This document shows positions 13,910 to 20,296 of a stretch of DNA of 21,095 bases, in pieces. The translations under genes and the position numbers were made by a program. The stretch's first letter is position 1, and each line of letters begins with the position of its first letter. Source of the stretch: Firmicutes bacterium UBA2530 (GTDB lineage: Bacteria > Bacillota > Clostridia > Tissierellales > Sedimentibacteraceae). The notes under the pieces were generated by a model, which worked only from the letters and a program-made list of their open reading frames with translations, searched no databases and was not told the origin of the DNA. The DNA is taken from positions 45,068 through 66,162 of the forward strand of contig DDNC01000027.1 in assembly GCA_002340985.1 (NCBI GenBank). Direction: 5' to 3'.

Positions 13910-14581
13910 TCAATCACATGTTTGACCGTATTTAATTTTTAATTGTTCAACAACATCAAGTACTTGTTTATCAGGAGCAAACCATTCACCATTCAATCTG
14001 TGTTTATAAAATCTATCATGAAAACTTTTCTCTCTTTTTTCATCACCAGGTATTAAGCAGAGTATCTTTAATGTGTCCGGATAACTTGTCTGCAATGTTT
14101 TCAACCTTGATTCCGGGTCTAATGAATATCCTATTTTTATAGCTCCACCGCTCATGCCTTGTACAAAGTAAACATATCCCTTGTAGTTTGATTTTTTTGG
14201 TAATATTATTTCTTCTTTCTCAACATCTGTTTTTCTTATATATTTATTTTTCAAATCATCGGCATATTTTTTAGCTCTTTCTTCTTCTTTTCGTTTTTTC
14301 CAATATTCATCCCATCTTGGATCATCTTTTGTCCACGAAAATTTAAGAATCTCTTTTCTTAATATAGAAAGAAAATTACCATCTCTTTTATGATTAGTTA
14401 CATATTGTTTTAAAATATCTTGCGTTCTCCATATTGAGTAAGCTATGCTTTTTTCTGTATGTCCCTCTTTCTCCAAATCGAATACAAACTTTTTCAGCAC
14501 TTTGTCAAAACTAAGACCTAATACTATTCCAAATGCTTGCTCGTATGTAGTAATTCTTCCTTGTTCGTTTCTATCAGTCAT
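13910..14581 (-). CDS. Two-part protein with C-terminal GIY-YIG (T5orf172/Mug113-like) domain
   Basis: A 223-residue protein. I start at ATG 14581, behind GGGAGTG; a longer frame to 14650 lies inside the upstream gene. Residues 10-90 form a helical domain of unknown type (TYEQAFGIVLGLSFDKVLKK...), a lysine/glutamate-rich helix follows (about 92-120), then residues 135-213 match the T5orf172 branch of GIY-YIG nucleases: YVYFVQ, IKIGYS, the Arg in SRLKTLQTSYPD, and EKSFHDRFYKHRLNGEWF. The conserved YVYF/IKIG pair stands for GIY-YIG. In this branch the domain is often attached to a DNA-binding part. It could nick DNA or act as a recombination/replication accessory. Confidence 0.8.
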   Translation of the reverse strand: MTDRNEQGRITTYEQAFGIVLGLSFDKVLKKFVFDLEKEGHTEKSIAYSIWRTQDILKQYVTNHKRDGNFLSILRKEILKFSWTKDDPRWDEYWKKRKEEERAKKYADDLKNKYIRKTDVEKEEIILPKKSNYKGYVYFVQGMSGGAIKIGYSLDPESRLKTLQTSYPDTLKILCLIPGDEKREKSFHDRFYKHRLNGEWFAPDKQVLDVVEQLKIKYGQTCD

Positions 14582-14582
14582 T

Positions 14583-15176
14583 CTATGACACTCCCTTTCC
14601 TTTTTTGAAATATATTTGTGAAATAAAATAGCCCTTATTTTCTTCATCATCTGAATGCCATAAGAGCTGATAATATTTCATTAATTTCATCATATTTTCA
14701 AATTTACTTTTACTATAACCGCTTATTTCTAGCAAATCATTATATTTTAAGGGTGTTTGCTTTTTCTTTAATCGTTGCCTTTTATCAATTAATTTACCTG
14801 TAGACCATTCCATGAAACCGCTTAGGTCGGTTAAGCATCCTATTATCTCATTATAGTTCTTAACTCCATCTTCCTTTAATTTTCCTTTTAATGCTTTGAT
14901 TTCATTTGTCATCAACATTACATATGGCTTTTTGCCACCAGTGCTCTTTGATTTCTTATCGCTGCCTTGATATTCACCATAATAATTCCTCGGAAACTCA
15001 TTCCATGGGATATCATTACTATATTTATAATCTAAAAAGACCTCTCGATATTTACTACAACCATTTGGCAATCTAACTCTCTCAATCTTAAAAGATGGGT
15101 TGCCATCTTTATCATAAAGAATCAGTAAGTCCTTTTTTGGCTCTCCTACGATAAACTTTCTTGTTTCGTTATCCAT
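14583..15176 (-). CDS. Winged-helix-type protein, possible replication or transcription initiator
   Basis: A 197-residue protein. The N-terminal 85 residues are mixed beta (FKIERVRLPNGCSKYREVFL) with a basic linker (GSDKKSKSTGGKKP). Residues 85-195 look like a winged helix: YVMLMTNEIKALKGKL..., LLEISGYSKSKFENMMKLMK as a recognition helix, and a wing ending DEENKGYFISQIYFKKGKG. The last part resembles the 'yyvNpyf.fkkG' wing of Firmicute plasmid and phage initiators. Its leader (15177-15240) holds GTGGG/CCCAC hairpin pieces and a strong SD (GAGGAGGG). It is the first gene after the 650-bp non-coding region, fitting an initiator next to its sites. Function is inferred. Confidence 0.65.
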   Translation of the reverse strand: MDNETRKFIVGEPKKDLLILYDKDGNPSFKIERVRLPNGCSKYREVFLDYKYSNDIPWNEFPRNYYGEYQGSDKKSKSTGGKKPYVMLMTNEIKALKGKLKEDGVKNYNEIIGCLTDLSGFMEWSTGKLIDKRQRLKKKQTPLKYNDLLEISGYSKSKFENMMKLMKYYQLLWHSDDEENKGYFISQIYFKKGKGVS

Positions 15177-15362
15177 TTTAACCCTCCTCTAACGTGGGTT
15201 TTAGAGCAATAAAGCCACCCCTATTTTGCGTGGGTGAATAGAATCCTTACATGTATTCAAACTACAATGAAAAATTAAATTTTCACTGCAACTCGCTTTT
15301 TGTATAACCATAACCTCGAATTGCCTTAGCAAATTTCCGGATTAGTTACTTTCAGAAGACTC

Positions 15363-15392
15363 TTTATAGAAAAAATATTTAAAATTTTTCAA
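15363..15392 (-). promoter_or_regulatory. Putative sigma-70 promoter for the 15176-12509 gene group
   Basis: On the minus strand TTGAAA (15392-15387), 18 bases, TATAAA (15368-15363). Five of six matches at both boxes; spacer one base longer than ideal. It points to the winged-helix gene. Confidence 0.45.
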
Positions 15393-15429
15393 TGCTTTAT
15401 ATAAAGACCCGCCCCCCTTTATAAAAGTG

Positions 15430-15527
15430 GTGTACCCCCCCTTATGGAAAATATGTATGGAGGTTGGGATGAGGACCATTATATACTTTTAAAAACCACC
15501 CCGGGGTCTGCGGAGGTGTGTACCCCC
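15430..15527 (-). repeat. Two GTGTACCCCC boxes (a third at 11678-11687)
   Basis: The 10-mer GTGTACCCCC is exact at 15430-15439 and 15518-15527, and again at 11678-11687, all in the same orientation. GGTGTACC is a near-palindrome around a central GT. Such a GC-rich word is unlikely to occur three times by chance in this AT-rich DNA. Confidence 0.6.
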
Positions 15528-15590
15528 TTTGCAGCCAATCCGAAAAGCATTGAAGTGTCAACCTTTGGAATCAATAGCTCAAAATCACCA

Positions 15591-15636
15591 GGTATTCATT
15601 TTACAATAAAGGGGCTTTTTCGTGATAATGAATACC
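15591..15636. repeat. 10-bp perfect inverted repeat
   Basis: GGTATTCATT (15591-15600) and AATGAATACC (15627-15636) are exact complements around 26 bases. They may form a hairpin or bind a dimer or tetramer protein. No T-run follows on either strand. Confidence 0.7.
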
Positions 15637-15824
15637 GTATACAGCAAAACCAACATTGATTGCTTAAACTTACATATTTATGTCGCAAAACCTGAGTTAT
15701 ACGACAACGCTCAATTTATGTATTCGTTGAAAAATACACGTTTCATTAATTGAAAGATGCCGTTTCTTAAAATGCATAAAAAATATCGGATAAACATTGC
15801 ATATAATTGATGATAATATACAAT

Positions 15825-16418
15825 TTATTCGATATCGTAATCGTTGGCATCAATATCAACCATTCCTGCATTTTTCAACATTTCCTCACTGTTTGACAGC
15901 ATCTTGACTAATTCTTCAAGTGGTAGCTGGTCTAACTTATTTACATTGATATTGACCGTATGCTCTGTTTCGATTTTGTCCTTGTATTGCTTTGGCATCA
16001 AGTTTTTGAGCATAAATATATTTTGAGCAGGGTTCGGAGGTATGTATTTTTCGGTAATTGTGACCTTTGTTTCGCCTGTAGCGTCTTGTTCAATCTTCTT
16101 CTCTGTTATAGTATGACCTGTTGCAGATTTGAAAGCTGCATTCTCTAATTCGGTAATCATTTTTATCTTGCCTTTTTCAATCGCCTCTCGAAATTCTTGG
16201 TATCTCAATAAATACTCATAAAAAACAGGTTCTGATATTCCCAAGTTTTTAGCAATTTGAATATTTGATAATCCTTGTATTTTCCATTTTGTTACTTCTT
16301 TAAGACGCTTTGAAATTCCAAGAGATTCATATAATGGGATTCGTCCCGCATTGCTTTTCTTTTCTATATTATTCTCCGGACGTTGCTCTCCGCTATTATT
16401 AATTTGTTCTTCCGGCAT
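15825..16418 (-). CDS. terS: Terminase small subunit-like protein
   Basis: A 197-residue protein. The region VTKWKIQGLSNIQIAKNLGI followed by SEPVFYEYLLRYQEFREAI (about residues 40-85) is a helix-turn-helix as in terminase small subunits, which bind the packaging site. The part ELENAAFKSATGHTITEKKI, then EKYIPPNPAQNIFMLKN and PKQYKDK (about 92-150), is the typical TerS core ('P.n...ifmLKNr.P..Y.dk'). I use ATG 16418, nine bases after GGAGG; TTG 16421 is an alternative. It recruits TerL and chooses the DNA to be packaged. It stands alone, 4.4 kb from terL, with its own promoter and a leader terminator. Confidence 0.85.
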   Translation of the reverse strand: MPEEQINNSGEQRPENNIEKKSNAGRIPLYESLGISKRLKEVTKWKIQGLSNIQIAKNLGISEPVFYEYLLRYQEFREAIEKGKIKMITELENAAFKSATGHTITEKKIEQDATGETKVTITEKYIPPNPAQNIFMLKNLMPKQYKDKIETEHTVNINVNKLDQLPLEELVKMLSNSEEMLKNAGMVDIDANDYDIE

Positions 16419-16454
16419 CAAGCAACACCTCCTTTAAAGATATTTTTCGCAAAT

Positions 16455-16485
16455 AAAAAACAGCTGAAATAAAAATTACAGCTGT
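16455..16485 (-). terminator. Terminator/attenuator in the terS leader
   Basis: On the minus strand ACAGCTG (16485-16479), a 12-base loop, CAGCTGT (16466-16460), then further T residues to 16455 (six T in a row). It starts only about 10 bases after the -10 box of the minus-strand promoter and lies before the terS SD, so it would stop most transcripts before terS unless it is read through. Confidence 0.7.
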
Positions 16486-16495
16486 ACCTATATAT

Positions 16496-16523
16496 AGTAT
16501 ACATTATTATCGCTGTTTGTAAA
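16496..16523 (-). promoter_or_regulatory. Sigma-70-type promoter for terS
   Basis: On the minus strand TTTACA (16523-16518), 16 bases, TATACT (16501-16496). Five of six matches to each consensus box. Transcription would start near 16488, a few bases before the attenuator hairpin. Confidence 0.6.
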
Positions 16524-16586
16524 CGCCTATTTTCTCCCCTTTTCGCACTCTTTGAAAAAATATTTCAAAAGATATTAAAAATGTTA

Positions 16587-16615
16587 TTGACATACATGCA
16601 CATGTATGCTATTGT
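16587..16615 (+). promoter_or_regulatory. Early promoter with palindromic operator between its boxes
   Basis: TTGACA (16587-16592, perfect -35), a 17-base spacer, TATTGT (16610-16615, four of six). The perfect inverted repeat CATACATG-CA-CATGTATG (16591-16608) fills the spacer, so a bound dimeric repressor would exclude RNA polymerase. It drives the plus-strand genes from 16667. No repressor gene is visible in the window. Confidence 0.8.
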
Positions 16616-16666
16616 GTTGTCAAGATAGAAAAAGCGAATCCCAAACAAAAAATTGGAGGTAATAAA

Positions 16667-16903
16667 GTGACGAGCAAACAATATAGGGAATTAAGAAATC
16701 ACTTACAAAAGATTGCGTGTAGTGTGAATATATACGGTAAAGAATACGCAAATTTGAACAAAAGAATCAAAATGATAAATGAAAAAATAAAACGCCGAAA
16801 GGCGTATGCAACAGATAATACAGGAGGAACTAAGAAATGTATGAATTATCAGGCTACAGATTACAACAAACAGGCTCTTGCAGTTATAAACGAGTTACTG
16901 TAA
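16667..16903 (+). CDS. First early gene, small basic protein (GTG start)
   Basis: A 78-residue, lysine-rich helical protein starting (M)TSKQYRELRNHLQKIACS, followed by NLNKRIKMINEKIKRRKAY. GGAGGT lies six bases before GTG 16667. The last 20 residues, from MNYQATDYNKQALAV on, overlap the start of the next gene in another frame. No family recognised; a coiled-coil or nucleic-acid-binding protein is plausible. It is the first gene after the operator-controlled promoter. Confidence 0.65.
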   Translation: MTSKQYRELRNHLQKIACSVNIYGKEYANLNKRIKMINEKIKRRKAYATDNTGGTKKCMNYQATDYNKQALAVINELL

Positions 16904-17100
16904 ATTTAGGAAACGGAACATATGACAGTGTTGATGATATCATCAAGGCATTGAATCGTAGTGGATATGATAAAGTTAGTCAATATAACAACGGAATAAA
17001 CACAGAAAATTTATTTTTTGATTGCTTTTCAAATAGCAAATATCCATTAGGACACAAATTTCACGAAATCAGCGTAACGGCGAAACCAAGGAGGAATTGA
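16837..17100 (+). CDS. Small hypothetical early protein
   Basis: An 87-residue protein that starts MYELSGYRLQQTGSCSYKRV, with VNLGNGTYDSVDDIIKALNR in the middle. AGGAGG precedes ATG 16837, so expression is well supported although the gene overlaps the preceding one by 67 bases. The sequence looks like a compact alpha/beta protein. Family unknown. The next SD (AGGAGG) lies at its very end, so the early genes are coupled. Confidence 0.7.
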   Translation: MYELSGYRLQQTGSCSYKRVTVNLGNGTYDSVDDIIKALNRSGYDKVSQYNNGINTENLFFDCFSNSKYPLGHKFHEISVTAKPRRN

Positions 17101-17103
17101 GAA

Positions 17104-17313
17104 ATGATGAATATAAGAATACAGGATAACGGTTCGGCATACATGATTACGGTTAATGGTTTGATAGTTGCTCAGAAGTCTAGCTTAGGAGATGCGTGGA
17201 GACACATAAAATGGATGTATGAAATAGCACAACAAAATTTCACGGTTGGAGAAGAGGAAGTGCCTGTAATACGATGGCTACATAGAATGCGAACGCTAGG
17301 AGATATTGATTAA
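17104..17313 (+). CDS. Small hypothetical early protein
   Basis: A 69-residue protein starting MMNIRIQDNGSAYMITVNGL, followed by SSLGDAWRHIKWMYEIAQQN and RWLHRMRTLGDID. The N-terminal 25 residues are a beta-hairpin, the rest helical with three Trp. AGGAGG lies 9-14 bases before ATG 17104 (ATG 17107 is also possible). Similar short 'VNG..V....SLGDAWRHI.WMY' proteins are common in gut Clostridia elements, with unknown function. Confidence 0.72.
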   Translation: MMNIRIQDNGSAYMITVNGLIVAQKSSLGDAWRHIKWMYEIAQQNFTVGEEEVPVIRWLHRMRTLGDID

Positions 17314-17344
17314 CAGTTGCACTGACGAGGATTAAATATCCGAA

Positions 17345-17358
17345 ACCGCTTCGGCGGT
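17345..17358 (+). promoter_or_regulatory. UUCG-tetraloop hairpin in the DUF3560 leader
   Basis: ACCGC-TTCG-GCGGT forms a perfect 5-bp stem with an unusually stable C(UUCG)G loop, 34 bases before the DUF3560 start. No T-run follows, so it is not a normal terminator; it may protect or process the mRNA. Confidence 0.7.
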
Positions 17359-17392
17359 CTGCAACAGAAATAAAATTTATGGAGGATTAAAA

Positions 17393-18628
17393 ATGGGTGA
17401 ATATCTATTAAATCAAGAAACACAAAAAATAGAAATGCATTTTGATAAATCAGATTATATGGCTTTATCAGACGAACAGAAAAAAGAAATCAAGTCGTGC
17501 TTTTTATGGAGTGGTAAAGCGGGGGCGTGGGTGAGCCGTAGCACGAACAATCATTACAGAGCAAGACAAATCGCCGAAAAATTAGGACTTGAGAACAGCG
17601 GAAAAGTTGGCGAGCGATTGAGCTACGCTGAAGAATTAGAAAGAAAATCAGAGAGAGCAGAAGCAAGAGCCGAACGCTATGAGCAATACTCAGAAAACGC
17701 AGAAATAAGAGCCGAAAACCTGCAATCTGATTTCAACAAATATCGTAAAGATTGGTCTTGGCTAACACAGCCTATTATCGCAGGTCATAGCGGAAGCAGG
17801 GCATTTGCAAATCATAAAGAAAAAGTAATGAGACGATATGAGAGAGGCTTTGCAGAATACGAAAAGAGCGCATACTATCAGGACAGGGCAGCGACTGCAA
17901 GAGGAACAGCGGATAATGCAAAGTTACAAGATAGAGTCTATTTACACAACAGAATTAAAGATTGCAACAAAAACTTAAAAAAGTACCAAGAATCTATTGT
18001 TGCACGCGAACAGAATTTATATAAATTGCAAAATGGCGAAGTTTTGAAAGCTTGGGACGGCTCGTTATTGACAATTGAAGGGCAGGAAGAAGGCATTAAG
18101 AATACACTTGAAAAATATGATTACGAATACGGAAAACTTGAATTCTTTGAAAAGTGCCTTGCGGATTTAGGCGGGATACAATTTTCAAAAGAAAATATTA
18201 AAGCTGGCTACATCGTAAATATGAAGCGTTGGGATAGATGCGAAATTATAACCGCCGGACCTGTAAATGTAACTTTTAAAATTCTTGACGGTGGAGCTGC
18301 AGGCGGTATTCTAACAGATCCTTATGCAGCAATCGAAAGCATTGTAAAAGCAACAGAGAAAAAAGAAGAGATTGAAAATCCTTATAATGTTGGTGATATT
18401 CTTTGCAAACATCGTCCTGCTGATGATTCAATATATCAAGCGTTTCAAGTGATAAAAACTACCAAAACAGGGGTTAAACTTCAGCAAATAGCGTTAGAAA
18501 ACGGAAAACCTATCAAGGATAACTTTATCAGTGATAAGCAATCACAGAAGAAAATTGTAAAAGGTAAATTCAGCGATTTCGTAGGCGTTTATTATGACGA
18601 TTGGCAATTACATAAATACACTGCTTAA
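17393..18628 (+). CDS. DUF3560 family protein
   Basis: A 411-residue protein, the largest of the early operon. Residues 1-65 form a small domain (MHFDKSDYMALSDEQKKEIK ... WVSRSTNNHYRARQIAEKLG). Residues 80-180 are the DUF3560 core, a long coiled-coil-like helix (ERKSERAEARAERYEQYSEN) with the conserved QPIIAGHSGSRAFANHKEKV motif. A second coiled coil follows (about 180-250), then two C-terminal beta-type domains (KAGYIVNMKRWDRCEIITAG; YNVGDILCKHR...DDWQLHKYT). DUF3560 proteins are frequent on plasmids, ICEs and phages, often near replication or anti-restriction genes; no biochemical role is established. GGAGG lies before ATG 17393. Confidence 0.88.
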   Translation: MGEYLLNQETQKIEMHFDKSDYMALSDEQKKEIKSCFLWSGKAGAWVSRSTNNHYRARQIAEKLGLENSGKVGERLSYAEELERKSERAEARAERYEQYSENAEIRAENLQSDFNKYRKDWSWLTQPIIAGHSGSRAFANHKEKVMRRYERGFAEYEKSAYYQDRAATARGTADNAKLQDRVYLHNRIKDCNKNLKKYQESIVAREQNLYKLQNGEVLKAWDGSLLTIEGQEEGIKNTLEKYDYEYGKLEFFEKCLADLGGIQFSKENIKAGYIVNMKRWDRCEIITAGPVNVTFKILDGGAAGGILTDPYAAIESIVKATEKKEEIENPYNVGDILCKHRPADDSIYQAFQVIKTTKTGVKLQQIALENGKPIKDNFISDKQSQKKIVKGKFSDFVGVYYDDWQLHKYTA

Positions 18629-18670
18629 GGTTTTCAGCAAGTTTAAAAATTCGTGGGAGGTCTAAATATT

Positions 18671-18892
18671 ATGACGTTTGAACAAGAAAATTATATGCAA
18701 GGACTTAAACAAAGAGAACAACAGAACAAAGGAAAGATTTTAAAGCAAATTGAAATTTCTACAGGTATATTTATCAAATCAATGTTGCCAAGTAAAAGAA
18801 TATGTTGCTTTGCAGTAACTTTAAATGGTGACCCTGTAAAAATATCTAATGAGCAATTTAATAAAACAGCAGATGCCCCAACCGCAAATTGA
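18671..18892 (+). CDS. Small hypothetical protein after DUF3560
   Basis: A 73-residue protein starting MTFEQENYMQGLKQREQQNK, then ILKQIEISTGIFIKSMLPSK and a short Thr/Asn-rich end. The frame is also open from GTG 18653, but that GTG overlaps the SD (GGGAGG); ATG 18671 is preferred though the spacing (10) is long. It could be a helical accessory protein. No family is recognised. Confidence 0.6.
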   Translation: MTFEQENYMQGLKQREQQNKGKILKQIEISTGIFIKSMLPSKRICCFAVTLNGDPVKISNEQFNKTADAPTAN

Positions 18893-18912
18893 AAACATCT
18901 GCTACACCACAC

Positions 18913-18946
18913 AAGGCGGTATAAATATTGTAGACTGTACCGCCTT
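18913..18946 (+). terminator. Weak terminator-like hairpin after the DUF3560 group
   Basis: AAGGCGGTA (18913-18921) and TACCGCCTT (18938-18946) form a perfect 9-bp stem; only TTTAAT follows, so termination may be partial. A new promoter starts 19 bases later. Confidence 0.6.
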
Positions 18947-18964
18947 TAATGTCAAGAAACCCCC

Positions 18965-18993
18965 TTGTCACAATATGGAAAATCGATTATAAT
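18965..18993 (+). promoter_or_regulatory. Strong sigma-70 promoter for the 19025-19472 gene pair
   Basis: TTGTCA (18965-18970), 17 bases, TATAAT (18988-18993): perfect -10, five of six at -35 and an ideal spacer. An AGGAGG and the 19025 ATG follow about 30 bases downstream. Confidence 0.82.
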
Positions 18994-19024
18994 TAAAGTA
19001 ATAAATTATCAGGAGGCATGTTTA

Positions 19025-19237
19025 ATGGAAAACTTAATTAATTTGAATAGTTTTGGTGATGTCTTGGATGTGCAACACGCAATTTGGTTTACAAAAGAAG
19101 CCCTCCTGGATAAAGGGTACACTCAGAGTCAAGCAAATGAAATAACAGAAACATTTTTAAACGGCTTAAAATGGGCACAAAGTGATGGGAGATTTTTAAA
19201 TGGACAAAGAACAAGCACGCCGCAAGCGTTGGAATGA
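19025..19237 (+). CDS. Small helical hypothetical protein
   Basis: A 70-residue protein starting MENLINLNSFGDVLDVQHAI, followed by FTKEALLDKGYTQSQANEIT and FLNGLKWAQ. The start at ATG 19025 has AGGAGG upstream; the frame to 18965 lies over the promoter. The helical composition and pairing with a ribbon-helix-helix-type gene that overlaps its end (38 bases) resemble a two-gene regulatory or toxin-antitoxin pair, but neither member has a recognisable toxin motif. Confidence 0.7.
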   Translation: MENLINLNSFGDVLDVQHAIWFTKEALLDKGYTQSQANEITETFLNGLKWAQSDGRFLNGQRTSTPQALE

Positions 19238-19472
19238 AAGCGACAAAGGCAAAGCGGCACGGATGAAACATGATGAAAAGGCTTATGACAGGCTTCATAT
19301 ATCAGTTAAAAAGGGTTTAAAATCAATATACATGGAAGAACTTGCGAAGGACGGAACAACCTTAAACGGTTATATCAATCAAATCCTATTAGAATATCTT
19401 GCGGCTAAAGGTTACACCGATTCCGATCTCGAAGTAATTTATGAACAAGCAAAAAAAGAAGGGCTGTTATAG
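19200..19472 (+). CDS. Ribbon-helix-helix-like DNA-binding protein
   Basis: A 90-residue protein with a basic N-terminus (MDKEQARRKRWNESDKGKAA), then YDRLHISVKKGLKSIYMEEL and TTLNGYINQILLEYLAAKGY, the beta-strand/helix/helix layout of Arc/MetJ or CopG-type repressors ('hISv.kg....i.e.A...g.tlngyInqil'). Such proteins bind DNA as dimers, making it the best candidate in this window for an operator-binding protein. SD GGGAGA before ATG 19200; it overlaps the previous gene by 38 bases and ends in a bidirectional terminator. Confidence 0.75.
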   Translation: MDKEQARRKRWNESDKGKAARMKHDEKAYDRLHISVKKGLKSIYMEELAKDGTTLNGYINQILLEYLAAKGYTDSDLEVIYEQAKKEGLL

Positions 19473-19481
19473 CCCTTTTTT
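19459..19481. terminator. Bidirectional Rho-independent terminator between converging operons
   Basis: AAGGGCT (19459-19465), loop GTTAT, AGCCCTT (19471-19477), then T-rich DNA (plus). On the minus strand the same stem is followed by C and seven T. It overlaps the ends of both genes and isolates the plus early operon from the minus operon to its right. Confidence 0.88.
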
Positions 19482-19934
19482 ATTTATGATATCTGCAACC
19501 TTTCTTATCGCAATGCCGCCTTGTTTTTCACAGTATCTTGCCGAAATGAATAATTCCCCGACCTCGTCCCACGTTTTTTGTTTAAAATAACGCTCTTCGA
19601 TAATTTCCCTATGAGTCTGCGATAGTTTATCAATTGCAGATTCTATACATTGCTTCTCTTCGTAATACTTTCTTACCTTCTGAGCAATATATTCCGCCCT
19701 CTCAGCGTACACCTGCTGCAGCGCATCTATCTTCAGCATTTTGTTAACCGTTGGGTCTGACAAATCGCTACCCCTTACACCTGTTAGGGACATTGAGCTT
19801 GCCCCAACATCTCTATGAGCTGATATCTTATGCCTTATGCCCTCCAATTCTCTTTCATAGTCTGTTATGTAGCCATCTAGTTTTGGATAGCTGTAAAGAC
19901 GTCTCTTGACCTCACGCAATGTATTGTCTTTCAA
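19467..19934 (-). CDS. Sigma region 4-like phage transcription regulator (ArpU/RinA/DUF1492-like)
   Basis: A 155-residue protein. The N-terminal 60 residues (REVKRRLYSYPKLDGYITDY, then RHKISAHRDVGASS) are the start typical of this group; residues 95-150 hold DKLSQTHREIIEERYFKQKT and WDEVGELFISARYCEKQGG, a helix-turn-helix like sigma factor region 4. Members drive late genes in Firmicute phages. It begins at TTG 19934 behind GGGAGAG, sharing ATTGA with the end of the upstream gene. It is the last gene of the right-hand operon, facing the terS-late region, which fits activation of the late promoter. Exact subfamily uncertain. Confidence 0.85.
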   Translation of the reverse strand: MKDNTLREVKRRLYSYPKLDGYITDYERELEGIRHKISAHRDVGASSMSLTGVRGSDLSDPTVNKMLKIDALQQVYAERAEYIAQKVRKYYEEKQCIESAIDKLSQTHREIIEERYFKQKTWDEVGELFISARYCEKQGGIAIRKVADIINKKGL

Positions 19935-20161
19935 TCTGCACTCTCCCTTCTTTTATGCATCCTAAACCAATCCGCCTGCCTTATGCACGTCCGCATAATA
20001 TTCTTATACCTATCCTTGTACTCGAAAACGTACAAATGAGGTGTAATAGATATCAGGATGCCGTCAACCAACCGGACTTTGCTGCGAACATCAGGATCCT
20101 CTTCGTAGAGATATGCTTTTTGAATTTCTATTGGTATTTTGTATACTTGTCCAATCTGCAT
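19931..20161 (-). CDS. Small hypothetical protein upstream of the regulator
   Basis: A 76-residue protein starting MQIGQVYKIPIEIQKAYLYE and continuing VRLVDGILISITPHLYVFEY with a basic end (RQADWFRMHKRRESAD). It looks like a small beta-barrel or Sm-like protein with a helical tail. Overlaps the downstream regulator by 4 bases (ATTGA arrangement). No family is recognised. Confidence 0.65.
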   Translation of the reverse strand: MQIGQVYKIPIEIQKAYLYEEDPDVRSKVRLVDGILISITPHLYVFEYKDRYKNIMRTCIRQADWFRMHKRRESAD

Positions 20162-20164
20162 CCA

Positions 20165-20296
20165 TCATTCCCCCTCTTTGTTGTTGTGATTATGAATAAT
20201 TTTTACAGGCGTCCATGAGAATACACAACATGCTAAGAAAAAAGTTAGCCACGGATGCTCTCCTATAAAACTAAGTATTAATTCTATATTACTCAT
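20165..20296 (-). CDS. 43-aa single-pass membrane peptide
   Basis: I translated this by hand from ATG 20296: MSNIELILSFIGEHPWLTFF, then LACCVFSWTPVKIIHNHNNK and GE at the end. One hydrophobic segment (residues 15-33). AAGGA lies seven bases before the start; it overlaps the DUF551 gene by 8 bases (ATGAGTAA). Function unknown. Confidence 0.65.
   Translation of the reverse strand: MSNIELILSFIGEHPWLTFFLACCVFSWTPVKIIHNHNNKEGE

Larger units (their letters stand above)
15177..15824. other. 650-bp non-coding control region / candidate origin
   Basis: No supported gene on either strand. Going right to left: a 10-bp inverted repeat (15591-15636), two GTGTACCCCC boxes, the palindrome ACCCCGGGGT (15498-15507), G-tracts of 5-7 on the minus strand (15411-15441), AT-rich DNA (about 15361-15405) with TTTATA-type repeats, and a GC-containing leader in front of the winged-helix gene. 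The combination of repeated boxes, AT-rich unwinding-type DNA and an adjacent initiator-like gene is what phage origins often look like. This is inference. Confidence 0.45.

Noticed and set aside
14582..14650. Longer form of the GIY-YIG protein
   Set aside because: It overlaps the winged-helix gene by 68 bases; ATG 14581 has GGGAGTG at the right place and follows that stop by one base.
15444..15659. 71-aa plus-strand open frame in the non-coding region
   Set aside because: No ribosome binding site (it follows ...CCCCCCCTT), it crosses the repeat boxes, a palindrome and an inverted repeat, and it opposes the local direction of transcription. Composition does not look protein-like.
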